DNA from: CAWGMT01 sp963823675
Lineage (GTDB): Bacteria > Planctomycetota > Planctomycetia > Isosphaerales > Isosphaeraceae
Reading direction: 5' to 3'
Length of the DNA stretch: 64,000 bases
Assembly (NCBI GenBank): GCA_963823675.1
Contig: CAWGMT010000015.1
Span: forward strand, 310,001 to 374,000
A program made the position numbers and the translations under genes. The notes under the pieces are model-generated. The model was given only the letters and a program-made list of their open reading frames with translations. It did no database searches and was not told the DNA's origin. Below are positions 38,741 to 47,038 of this stretch, piece by piece (position 1 is the stretch's first letter; each line of letters starts with the position of its first letter).

Positions 38741-39742
38741 ATGAAGCTCCTGACTCATTGGCTGATCGCGTCCCTGACTGTGGCGGCCCTCGCGCTTTCG
38801 GCCAAGGGCGACGCCGGCGAGGCGACGCAATCGTCGTTTCCGACCGAGCCGACCGTCATCCTGAACGACTATAAAGATGTCGTTTGGTGCGTGGCATTCG
38901 CGCCTGACGGCAAGTCGTTCGCGACGTGTTCTGGCAGCAGCGACGCCAAGGCCGGTGAGCTGCGGAAGTACGACCTCAAGGGCGGCAAGCCTGTGCAAGT
39001 TTTCCTGGTCAAGGAGCCGCACGGGATTCGATGGCTCGCCTTTTCCCCGGGCGGCAAGAACCTGGCCACCGCCGAGTACGACGGGAAGGTCCGGATCCGC
39101 GACGGCGCCAACGGCAAGACCTTGACCGAGCTCGTGGCGCACCCGGGTGGCGTTTTGTGCCTCGAATACACCCGCGACGGCAAGCGCCTGGCGACCTGCG
39201 GCAAAGACCACACGGCGAAAGTGTGGGACCTGGTGACGGGTAGGGCCCTGATGACGATGAAGGGTCACAGCAACTATGTTTACTCGCTCGGGCTTTCGGT
39301 CAACGGCGCAACCCTGCTCACCGGCGCCAACGACTCCACGGCCGTGCTCTGGGAAGTTGCGAGCGGGGAATTCGAGGCGACGATTCCGCGGGTCACGCGA
39401 CCGGTCGAGGTCGCGCGCTTCTCGCCCGACGGGCGGTACTTTGCCGTCGCCGGCTGGGACGGGATCGTGGACATCTGGGGCACCGAGAGCCGGCAGCGGG
39501 TGCGGATTCTCGGCAGCCCCGGCGGGGGGATTCTCGCCCTGGCCTTCTCGCGCGACGGCAAACACCTCGCGATCGGCACCGAAACGGGCTTGCTGCGGTA
39601 CTGGGACGTGGGCACGTGGAAGCAACGCGGCACGATCCAGGCTCACGACGCGAACCTCCGCGGGATCGCGTTCTCACCCGATGGCAAATGGATGGCAACG
39701 GCGAGCTTCGACCGGACCGTCAAGCTCTGGGAGCTGCCATAG
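38741..39742 (+). CDS. Secreted WD40-repeat beta-propeller protein
   Basis: A 333-residue protein. GGGAG lies about 9 bases before the ATG at 38741, which favours it over the ATG at 38732. A signal peptide (LIASLTVAALALSAKG) precedes about seven WD40 repeats ending in units such as HTAKVWDLVTGRAL, GIVDIWGTE, LLRYWDVGTW and RTVKLWELP. The protein is probably a seven-bladed propeller in the periplasm serving as a binding platform. It follows the small membrane protein gene by about 20 bases. There is no catalytic domain. The frame is intact. Confidence 0.85.
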   Translation: MKLLTHWLIASLTVAALALSAKGDAGEATQSSFPTEPTVILNDYKDVVWCVAFAPDGKSFATCSGSSDAKAGELRKYDLKGGKPVQVFLVKEPHGIRWLAFSPGGKNLATAEYDGKVRIRDGANGKTLTELVAHPGGVLCLEYTRDGKRLATCGKDHTAKVWDLVTGRALMTMKGHSNYVYSLGLSVNGATLLTGANDSTAVLWEVASGEFEATIPRVTRPVEVARFSPDGRYFAVAGWDGIVDIWGTESRQRVRILGSPGGGILALAFSRDGKHLAIGTETGLLRYWDVGTWKQRGTIQAHDANLRGIAFSPDGKWMATASFDRTVKLWELP

Positions 39743-39770
39743 GGGCAATACTGCGACGGCGTTTGTCACA

Positions 39771-40274
39771 CTATTTCTGGTCCGCCTTCTCCGTGAGCGT
39801 CATTTCCTTGACGATCACGTCGCCGGTCTCGTCGCCCATCACAAAGCCGATCCGATTTTTCTTGGCGAGGATTCCGGTGGCTCGAAATGTGAATTCGAAC
39901 GGGCGGACTTCCTTGTCGACCGTGAGATCTTCGTGCAGGCCGATCTCGTGCCAGTCTTCTGCGTCGATCGTCGCGACCAGCAGCACCTTGCGAGGCTGCG
40001 AGGCCGTCAACTTGAGCTTGAGCGTGTATTCCTTGCCCTCTTGCAAATCGAGATCAACCTGAAAAACCTGAGCATGCCAGTTGGTTCCTGTGACCTTGGT
40101 CGCATTGAATGTGACCGCATCATCGGAAATCTTGAGCGTCGCTTCTGCTCCTTGGTGCTGTTCGAGCCGCCAAGACTCGGCCTTGTTAACCGGCTTGAGC
40201 AGGTTCTTGGCGTCCGCCGCCAAGACCACCACGGGAAAGAACAACATCATTGGAATTGCCAGCAGGCGCTTCAT
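39771..40274 (-). CDS. Small secreted protein with CBM-like beta-sandwich domain
   Basis: A 167-residue protein. The ATG at 40274 starts a signal peptide (LLAIPMMLFFPVVVLAADA). The rest (NLLKPVNKAESW, TNWHAQVFQVDLDLQEGKEY, FEFTFRATG, RIGFVMGDETGDVIVKEMTL) has the strand order of CBM4/9-type carbohydrate-binding domains. It faces the WD40 gene tail to tail. It is likely a stand-alone lectin-like secreted protein; its ligand is unknown. An upstream extension in the same frame lacks a ribosome site. Confidence 0.75.
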   Translation of the reverse strand: MKRLLAIPMMLFFPVVVLAADAKNLLKPVNKAESWRLEQHQGAEATLKISDDAVTFNATKVTGTNWHAQVFQVDLDLQEGKEYTLKLKLTASQPRKVLLVATIDAEDWHEIGLHEDLTVDKEVRPFEFTFRATGILAKKNRIGFVMGDETGDVIVKEMTLTEKADQK

Positions 40275-40728
40275 AGGAGTGACCCTTATCGGTGCGATGA
40301 AAGCCCGGGAGAACAAGCCCCGATTGTCGGAGCAACCGTTTCAGAAGTCAACGGACAGCCGAATCACCGGAGGGGCGGAATTCGGGCAGAAATCGGGAGT
40401 TCCCATCGGCTTCGCGGTACCAGGCTTTGGGCTTCGCAGTGTCAGGCTTGGTTTGGTGTTTTCGCTCTGCCTTTTTACGGTGTGAGCCCGAGTTACGTGT
40501 AGGGGCGGCAGGGCGGATGCCGACGGCAGTTGGACGCGCCGTCTTCGGGATTCGGCTTGATCGCCGGACAGATGCGACGACGCCTCCAGTCGCGCGTCGA
40601 GCCAAAGCGTTAGGCCCTTCAGGGCCGCGCAGCGACAACTTGTTGTCGATGTTGGGCGTGGGTCTCCTGACCCCGCCCGCTGCCGGACCGAAGGTCTCCC
40701 GACTGCCGGCTGCCCCGCAGGGGGCCAC

Positions 40729-40754
40729 TTTTTCCGGGCGAGGTCCCGGAAAAA
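40729..40754. terminator. Possible bidirectional hairpin terminator
   Basis: A 10-base perfect inverted repeat (TTTTTCCGGG and CCCGGAAAAA) is separated by 6 bases. The A/T ends suit a terminator in both directions. It lies within the repeat-rich gap, so it might equally belong to a mobile repeat. Confidence 0.4.
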
Positions 40755-40982
40755 GCCTAGATACTTCCTCGCCAACATCTCCGCACGATGCGCGCATCTT
40801 CGGATCGCCGGACGGAGCCGGCTCCTACAAAAACCACGCGGCGATGCGCCGCGTCCCGGTAGGACGGGGCTCTGTCCCCCGATCTCCTGGTTGCGGCTAT
40901 GCCGCGTTGGGCGCCGCGCGAAAATAAATTTTGTGGTTCTCGCTCGGGGTCGCTTGGCTCGGGGCACACACGGGTGTCGGCA

Positions 40983-41039
40983 CAAACGAGTGTCAGTTCA
41001 TTCTTCCGTTGCGGAAAAATGAACGGACACCACTTGTTT
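40983..41039. repeat. Imperfect inverted repeat, family 2 (copy B)
   Basis: Arms around GAGTGTCAGTTCATT and AATGAACGGACACCACTTG are inverted relatives of the perfect repeat at 5654-5705. The loop carries a small inner hairpin (TTCCG and CGGAA). Confidence 0.65.
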
Positions 41040-41180
41040 CCCCCTCGACCCTGCACTCCCTTGCTCTCCCCGGGTCGGTTGTGTTTCACTAGTAGCGCTG
41101 ACGAGCCCTAGCCGACCGGGCAGGACGGGTGACGCTCGGTCGAACGCGGCCTGGCCGCGCCCTACAACAGGAGTTTAGCC

Positions 41181-42842
41181 ATGCGCAGATTCGCGACCGC
41201 CGTTCTGGCCCTCGCCCTCACGGGTGCCGCCCCGCCGGACATCGCCGGCAAGTGGAAGCTCGTCGTCTTGCCGTTCGGGAACGATGAGTTCCTGATCGTT
41301 GATCTCAAAGTCTCGGACGGCGCCCTCTCGGGCAAGGCCCTCAGTACCCAGACCATGCTCGGCGAGCGCAAGGCCCTTGGGAAGATCGAAGGGGATGCGG
41401 TCACGCTCAACTTCCCTGGCAACGGCGTCGCGCTCTCATTCCGCGGCAAAGTGGGGCCGGATGGCAAGGCCGTCGGCCTCATCAATTACGGCACGGCGAA
41501 GTACCCGGCCCGGCTGGAGAAGACCGACGCCGAGAAGGTCGCCCCTTTATCGAGCTCGACCAACCGGACCAAACTCAATGAGGCCAGCCGCGAGGCCGAC
41601 CCCAAGGCCAAGGCGACCAAGCTGCTGGCCTTGATCCATGAAAGCGCCGGCCAGCCGTACAACGCCGCCGCTTATGCCGCGCTTTTGGGCGTGGCCGACA
41701 AGGCCGGCCTGTCCGAGGCCGAGGTCCGCAAGCACGTCGAAAACTGGACCAACGAGGCCACGCCTTACGGAGCTGACTGGGCGACTGATATCCGCACGCG
41801 GGCGTTAAAGGCACTTCAGGACAAGAAGGCATTTGCCGGGCTCGCCACCGAGCTGGCCCTCGCGGCCGACGCCGCGCTGCCCGCCGACGCCCCCCTCGAT
41901 GCGAGCGCCTCGATCAAAGGCATGCTCGCCCGGTCGGCCCGGCTCGCCGGCAAGACCGAACTGGCCGACACCACTGAGGCCAAGGTCAAGGAGCTCGACG
42001 CCAGGCTGGACGAGGAGTATCACAAGAAGGTCCCGCCGTTTCAGCCCCGCAAATTCGCCGGCCGGAGGGACGCCGCAGCCAACCGCGCGGTGGTCATGGA
42101 GATCTTCACCGGTGCCGAGTGCCCCCCCTGCGTCGGAGCCGACGTCGGCTTCGACGCCCTGCTGAAGTCATACAAGCCGAGCGAGCTCATTGGCCTCCAG
42201 TACCACCTGCATATCCCCGGTCCCGACCCTCTGACCAACGACGACACCGTCGCCCGCCGGACCTACTACGGCGCGGAGGTCCGCGGCACGCCCAGCACGT
42301 TTTTCGATGGCAAGCGGGCCGGCGGCAGCGGCGGCCTGATGCAGCACGCCGAGGCCAAGTACAACGAGTACCGGGCCGTGATCGATCCCGCCCTCGAAAC
42401 CGCCAGGCATGCCGAGATCACCCTGACCGCCACCCGGACTGGCGACGAACTCAAGATCCACGCGACCGCCAGCGCCCTTGGCACCTCCACGAACGCCAAA
42501 CCCAGGCTCCGGCTCGTCCTGGTCGAGGAATCCGTCCGCTATCCCGGCAGCAACAAGCTCCGGTTCCACCACAACGTCGTTCGGGCGTTCCCCGGCGGCG
42601 TGCAGGGAACGGCGCTCGAGGGAGGCAAGGGCTCGGTCGACCTCGTGGTCAAGCTGGCAGATGTCCGAGCTGCCCAGAAGGATTATCTCGACAAGTTCCC
42701 CGGCAGCTCGGGCCGATCGTTTCCGCACCCGCTGCCGCCGATCGACCTCGACGACCTGGCGGTGGTGGCCCTCGTGCAGGACGACGCCAACCACGCGATC
42801 TGGCAGGGCGTGCAAGTCCCGGTCCGGGCCGTCAACCCTTGA
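41181..42842 (+). CDS. Secreted thioredoxin-fold protein (Omp28-like)
   Basis: A 553-residue protein. AACAGGAGTTTAGCC precedes the ATG, and a signal peptide covers residues 1-17. Residues about 20-115 form a beta-barrel-like domain; about 120-290 are helical. From about 295 comes a thioredoxin-type domain: VVMEIFTGAECPPCVGAD carries a CPPC active site, and EVRGTPSTFFDG supplies the cis-Pro loop. A C-terminal beta domain (LRLVLVEESVRY, FHHNVVRAFP) follows, as in Omp28-related outer-membrane proteins. It may act as a thiol-disulfide exchange protein in the periplasm; the partner is unknown. Its TGA overlaps the TTG start of the MFS gene, which suggests translational coupling. Confidence 0.8.
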   Translation: MRRFATAVLALALTGAAPPDIAGKWKLVVLPFGNDEFLIVDLKVSDGALSGKALSTQTMLGERKALGKIEGDAVTLNFPGNGVALSFRGKVGPDGKAVGLINYGTAKYPARLEKTDAEKVAPLSSSTNRTKLNEASREADPKAKATKLLALIHESAGQPYNAAAYAALLGVADKAGLSEAEVRKHVENWTNEATPYGADWATDIRTRALKALQDKKAFAGLATELALAADAALPADAPLDASASIKGMLARSARLAGKTELADTTEAKVKELDARLDEEYHKKVPPFQPRKFAGRRDAAANRAVVMEIFTGAECPPCVGADVGFDALLKSYKPSELIGLQYHLHIPGPDPLTNDDTVARRTYYGAEVRGTPSTFFDGKRAGGSGGLMQHAEAKYNEYRAVIDPALETARHAEITLTATRTGDELKIHATASALGTSTNAKPRLRLVLVEESVRYPGSNKLRFHHNVVRAFPGGVQGTALEGGKGSVDLVVKLADVRAAQKDYLDKFPGSSGRSFPHPLPPIDLDDLAVVALVQDDANHAIWQGVQVPVRAVNP

Positions 42843-44101
42843 CCACGACTCCGCCGCCCGGTCTGACCGACGATTCGTCATCGCTCCTCTCCCGCCGGCC
42901 ATACGTGCTGTTCCTGGCCGGCCGATTCTTCGGCACGCTGGCGACCACTTCTCAGTCAGTGGTCATCGCGTGGGAAGTGTACGAGATCGCGCGACAGTCG
43001 ATGTCTCTGGCCGAGGCAGCGTTCGCGGTCGGGATGATCGGCCTGGTTCAGTTCCTGCCGCTCTTCGCCCTCACTCTCGTGGCCGGCGAGACTGCCGACC
43101 GTCACGACCGCCGCCGCATCATCGTCCTCTGCTACATGGCACAGGTCCTGATCTCGGCGGCCCTGGTCTTCCGGTCGGTGCGCGGGGGCGGCCTGTGGCC
43201 GATCTTCGCCCTGGCCGGTCTATTCGGCTGTGCCCGGGCGTTCTTCCAGCCGACGGCGAGCGCTCTGGGCCCGATGCTGGTGCCGCTCTGGCTGCTGCCG
43301 CGGGCGATCGCGACCAATTCCCTGGCCGCCCAACTGGCCAGCATTCTCGGCCCGGCTTTGGGCGGCCTGCTCTGCGTTGTGTCGCCGGTCCTGGGCTATG
43401 CGGTCAGTGCGGGGTTATATGCGGCCGCCGCATGCTGTGCGATCTTGATTCGTGCCAACACGCGGCCGCCCTTCGATTCGGCACGGTCGCGGGTCGCCCA
43501 GATCCGGGAAGGGCTCCTGTACCTCTGGGGAAACAAGCTGGTGCTCGGGGCCATCTCCCTCGACCTCTTCGCCGTGCTCCTGGGCGGCGCAACCGGCTTG
43601 CTCCCGGTGTTCGCCCGCGACGTGCTCGCGGTGGGACCGCAGGGTTTTGGCATCCTACGCGCGTCCCCGGCGGCCGGGGCACTCCTGGTGGCCACTTATC
43701 TTGCACGCCGGCCGATCCGCACCCGCGCCGGACTGAAGATGTTCCTGGCCGTCGGGTTATTCGGGCTGATGACCGTGGTGTTCGCCTTCTCCCGATGGGT
43801 CCCTCTATCGGTGTTTGCCCTCGCGGTGCTCGGCGGCGCCGACATGGTGTCGGTGTTTACCCGGCAAAGCCTGGTCCAGATCGCCACCCCCGATGCGATG
43901 CGGGGGCGCGTCTCGGCGGTCGCGACGCTCTTCATCGGGGCGTCGAACGAGCTCGGCGAGTTCGAGAGCGGGGTTGTGGCCCGGATCCTCGGGCCAATCG
44001 GATCGGTGGCGTTTGGCGGGGTTGGGGCAATGGCCGTGACGGCGATCTGGGCCTGGCTGTTCCCGCGGTTACGGCAGGCTGATCGTTTACTAGAGGCATG
44101 A
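42839..44101 (+). CDS. MFS permease (EntS-like exporter)
   Basis: A 420-residue protein with about 10-12 membrane segments. The frame is open well upstream, but the upstream part is the shadow of the previous gene; the TTG at 42839 overlaps that gene's TGA (TTGA), which fits a coupled start. The protein begins with a polar stretch and then RPYVLFLAGRFFGTLATT. The loop 2-3 motif appears as GETADRHDRRRIIVL, and PDAMRGRVSAVATLFIGASN matches the MFS_3/EntS class, which includes siderophore and drug exporters. The substrate is unknown. A GTG at 42905 is an alternative start but would cut the first helix. Confidence 0.85.
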   Translation: MTTTPPPGLTDDSSSLLSRRPYVLFLAGRFFGTLATTSQSVVIAWEVYEIARQSMSLAEAAFAVGMIGLVQFLPLFALTLVAGETADRHDRRRIIVLCYMAQVLISAALVFRSVRGGGLWPIFALAGLFGCARAFFQPTASALGPMLVPLWLLPRAIATNSLAAQLASILGPALGGLLCVVSPVLGYAVSAGLYAAAACCAILIRANTRPPFDSARSRVAQIREGLLYLWGNKLVLGAISLDLFAVLLGGATGLLPVFARDVLAVGPQGFGILRASPAAGALLVATYLARRPIRTRAGLKMFLAVGLFGLMTVVFAFSRWVPLSVFALAVLGGADMVSVFTRQSLVQIATPDAMRGRVSAVATLFIGASNELGEFESGVVARILGPIGSVAFGGVGAMAVTAIWAWLFPRLRQADRLLEA

Positions 44102-44677
44102 CTTCAATTCAGTTCACGCATCACCGATGCGGACTTGGTGCACCTTCGCGCGTTCGATCACTTCGGCCAGATCGACCTCTCCGATACCGAGATCAGCAAC
44201 GCCGGGCTCGAACATCTCCGTCACGTCGTCGCTGGTCGATTCATCGATCTGAGCCGGACCCGGGTCACGGACGTCTCATGTCTCTTCGCCGGACGATGCC
44301 TTGACCATCCCTTGGGCCTGAAGCTCTCCGGAAATCGGATCGCGCGCGGCGCGTTTCGTTTCCCGACCCCGTTTTGGGGCCCGCTGCAGCACCTGGATTT
44401 GAGCGAAACGGACGCTTCAGATCAAACGCTGGCGGAGTTTCCCAATGGGATGCGCAGCCTTTCCATGCTCGACCTGAGCGGGACCGACGTGACCGACGCA
44501 GGCCTCGACTCGTTACTCGGGCTTGAAGCACTCACGACACTCGGCCTGAGCCGCACGAAGGTGACTCCGGAAGGTGTCGCCCGACTGAAAGCCCGCTGGA
44601 AAGGGCCAGGGCCGCTGTCGATTACGACTGGTAGCGCGCGGGTGCCGATCATCACCTACGCTCCGATTCCGAAGTAG
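44102..44677 (+). pseudogene. Leucine-rich repeat protein, 5'-truncated remnant
   Basis: The frame directly after the MFS stop, with no ATG, encodes LRR text: SRITDADLVHLRAF, LDLSETDASDQTLAEFP, LDLSGTDVTDAGLDSL, TLGLSRTKVTPEGVARL. Such repeats normally form the C-terminal part of longer planctomycete proteins. A TTG at 44135 could give 180 residues, but no ribosome site is visible. It is probably the tail of a gene whose start was lost when it joined the MFS gene. Confidence 0.55.
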
Positions 44678-44793
44678 CGACGAGATCGCGATCGAGCCTC
44701 GCCATCCTCATCCTGGACGTGATCGAGAGCGCCCTTGACTTCGATCCGAAGTCGCCGTGATCACCGGCCTGAACAACTAACGGATGGACCTCG

Positions 44794-45705
44794 CTAGTGG
44801 TGGGACTCCGACAGTGCACTCTCGATGAGCCGGGCGAGCTCGGAGCCGCGCTCAGCGTTGTCGCGGGCCTTGCGGAATTCGGCGAATGCCTCGGCCGGTT
44901 TCCTCTGGTCTCTCAGGGCGATGCCGAGCCCGTAGTGGGCCAGGGCGAAATCGGGCTTGAGCCGAACTACCGCTCGAAATGCGGCGACCGCCCCATCGAA
45001 CTTCCCCTCCTGATGCAGGACCGCGGCAAGATTGTAGTGGGCCTCGGCGAAGTCGGGATTCAGGCGGATCGCCTCGCGCCACTCCGCGACCGCTAGATCG
45101 AGCTTACCCTGAACATGCCAGGCTTTGCCGAGGTTGTAGTGGGCCAGGACGTAGTCGGGCTTGACCCGGATCGCCTGGCGATATTCGAGAATCGCCTCCT
45201 CCGACTTTCCCTGGTCGTCGAGTGCAATACCGAGGTTGGTGCGGGCCCCAACGTGATCGGGCTTGATCCCGATCGCCGCGCGATATTCGGCAATCGCGTC
45301 CTCCAATTTCCCCTGGTCGCCCAGTGCGTTGCCCAGGTTGTAGTGGGCCTCGGCGAAGTCAGGGTTCATCCGGATCGCCTCGCCGTATTCGGCGATCGCC
45401 TCATCTAGCTTCCCCTGTTTCCGCAAATCGACGCCGCGGTCGTAGTGAGCATGGGCGCTGGATTGCTGGCCCGACCACTTCGCGACCCAGAGCCCGCAGA
45501 GCAATAGCGCGACGAGGGCCGCGACGGCCAAAGCCAGCGTCAGCCTGCGGCGCGCCCGCCGGGGTGGCGGCGCACTGCCGGCGGCGACCCCGGTTTTGTC
45601 GCCACGGGCGTTTGACGGGAAGCACCGCGGGCAGAAGTCCGCCGGGCCGTTTGTCGAAAGTGTACCCCCACATATCGGGCACATCCCGAGATCGGAATCG
45701 GTCAT
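44794..45705 (-). CDS. Membrane-anchored TPR protein with N-terminal zinc ribbon
   Basis: A 303-residue protein. The ATG at 45705 follows GGGAGGCCATCGCC. Residues 8-30 contain two Cys pairs (MCPICGG and FCPRCF) forming a zinc ribbon, as in many planctomycete kinases. A membrane segment lies at about 55-75 (LALAVAALVALLLCGLWVA). About six TPR units follow (AEAHYNLGNALGDQGKLEDA, KPDYVLAHYNLGKAW and so on), placed outside the cytoplasm if the ribbon is inside. TPRs scaffold protein complexes; the partners are unknown. It is convergent with the LRR remnant. Confidence 0.8.
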   Translation of the reverse strand: MTDSDLGMCPICGGTLSTNGPADFCPRCFPSNARGDKTGVAAGSAPPPRRARRRLTLALAVAALVALLLCGLWVAKWSGQQSSAHAHYDRGVDLRKQGKLDEAIAEYGEAIRMNPDFAEAHYNLGNALGDQGKLEDAIAEYRAAIGIKPDHVGARTNLGIALDDQGKSEEAILEYRQAIRVKPDYVLAHYNLGKAWHVQGKLDLAVAEWREAIRLNPDFAEAHYNLAAVLHQEGKFDGAVAAFRAVVRLKPDFALAHYGLGIALRDQRKPAEAFAEFRKARDNAERGSELARLIESALSESHH

Positions 45706-45889
45706 GGCGATGGCCTCCCTCAATGGAGTTCCCGGCGCTCGAGCAGTCTGGTGGCTCTGATCGATCAGATCTCCCAAGAGTTTTGTCGATCCGGTCTGGC
45801 CGACCTCCGAAAATGCTGACGTTCAGCGTAAGTCGCCGGCAGGGGGCGGGCAAGACGCGGGCCTGCGCCTGCTGGATCCAGCAGCCGGC

Positions 45890-46634
45890 CTACTGCGACT
45901 TGGCATTTGCGGCCTTCCGCTTGCCGTCTTCCAGCGCCTTCTCGCCGAGGTGGATCGAGCGGACATACACGAGCGATTTGAGATCCGTCCCGAGGTTTCC
46001 CTTGTCGCGCTTGTGGAGCAGATATCGCTCCGGGTCCTTGCTGGACTCGGCCTGGACGTAAACGATGGCCGAGAGCGCGCCGGCGATTGCCTGGCCGTTC
46101 TGGAGCGTGATCTTGTGGGTGTATTCGCGCGGGATAGGACCGGCCGGTGTAAAACTTCTCGTCGCTGGCGTTTTCCTTGAAGCGCCACTCCTTCTCGTTC
46201 CATTCCTTCAAGATGACGCAGTCGATCCGCTTGATCGCCTTCAAGGGGATTTCCCGCTGGCGCTTTCGCTCCTCATCATAGATCTTGAAACGGGCGTCGC
46301 GAGTCAGAAAGAGCTGTCCCGCGTGAACGCGCCCGTCCGATGTTTCCAGGTAACCGGGCATCGAATCGTCACGCGGTTTCTGGTCGGCGCTGCTTCCAAA
46401 CGGGTTGAGCGACGGCGGTTCCTGCGCCGGGGCACGTTGCGACAGCATGAGCAGCGCGATTCCCGAAAGCAACACTGGGCTGACCGTAGATCTCCGGGCT
46501 GGCCGGCTGCGGGAGATCTTCGGTCCACCACGCGGCGGCGACCCTCCGGGTGCCCGGAGACCCGCGACGAACCGTCGCAGCGCGATTCCCGAAAGCAACA
46601 ACCACATGCTCGATTGGCGGAGTGCGGATGACAC
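45890..46634 (-). CDS. Secreted hypothetical protein with signal-peptide insertion and one frameshift
   Basis: GGGGAGG lies 7 bases before a GTG at 46634, in frame with an ATG at 46607. The signal peptide LLLSGIAL occurs twice because a segment is inserted (see the repeat entry at 46451-46599); the second copy leads into LLMLSQRAPAQ, the likely cleavage region. The mature part reads GYLETSDGRVHAGQLFLTRD, FKIYDEERKRQREIPLKAIK, then after an apparent extra C at about 46128 continues REYTHKITLQNGQAIAGALS and LHKRDKGNLGTDLKSLVYVR to TAG at 45890. The paired GRVHAGQLFL and GQAIAGALSA segments suggest duplicated small beta-barrels. No function is assignable. Whether the 42-codon insertion still permits export is uncertain. 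Confidence 0.65.
46451..46599. mobile_element. 103-bp hairpin element flanked by a 23-bp direct repeat
   Basis: The same 23 bases (starting GCAGCGCGATTCCCGAAAGC) occur at 46451-46473 and 46577-46599. Between them are 103 bases with two inverted repeats: CTCCGGG and CCCGGAG, and ACCGTAGATCTCC with GGGAGATCTTCGGT. Total period 126 bases, or 42 codons, so the host frame is kept. A related segment lies at about 40650-40720. This looks like a small non-autonomous insertion with a target duplication, or a slipped duplication. Confidence 0.65.
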
Positions 46635-47038
46635 GGTCGAGCCTCCCCGGTAGGTGGCAGTAGCACCCAAATCTCGGACGAGCGGGATCGGGACGCAGAG
46701 AACTTCCTGGTGAACTCGTCTTTCTCTCGGCGAAAGAATGCCCTTTCGCAGAGCGAAAGGCGACACTTGTTTTTGCGCTCGGCCGGCCTGTGGTCCAGAC
46801 GGCGCGGCTCGGTGTCTGCCGATTACCGTCGATTCCCATCGAATCTTCCATGAGGTCGGTGGCAATGCGGCTTCAATCATCTTACAATGAAGGTTGGGTG
46901 TTACCAATCACGATCCGACGGAGATTCGTGGGATTGGCTTGCCCTTTACCCCATGCCTGAGTCGATCCCCAGCGATTGTGACCCGCCAGACGCGTTCGCG
47001 CGATTTCGCAAACCACTACAGAAAGAAGGGACATCACA
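46635..47038. other. Divergent intergenic region, no gene seen
   Basis: About 400 bases separate the divergent genes at 46634 and 47039, so promoters for both are expected here. A hairpin-like pair (CTTTCTCTCGGCGAAAGAA and CTTTCGCAGAGCGAAAG) lies at about 46720-46765. I could not identify convincing promoter elements. Confidence 0.5.

Larger units (their letters stand above)
40275..41180. other. Non-coding stretch with hairpins and interspersed repeats
   Basis: Some 900 bases without a supportable gene. It includes a segment at about 40650-40720 related to the element inserted at 46.5 kb (GGGTCTCC, CCGGACCGAAGGTCTCCC), a strong hairpin at 40729-40754, and a family 2 inverted repeat at about 40983-41039. 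Open frames here have no ribosome sites or family patterns. Confidence 0.6.

Noticed and set aside
40341..40985. Open frames of 166-214 codons in the 40.3-41.2 kb gap
   Set aside because: They lie over repeats and hairpins, have no ribosome site, and overlap each other on both strands.
42119..42838. Long N-terminal extension of the MFS protein
   Set aside because: This upstream frame is Arg/Pro-rich shadow of the thioredoxin-fold gene; the permease pattern starts after 42839.
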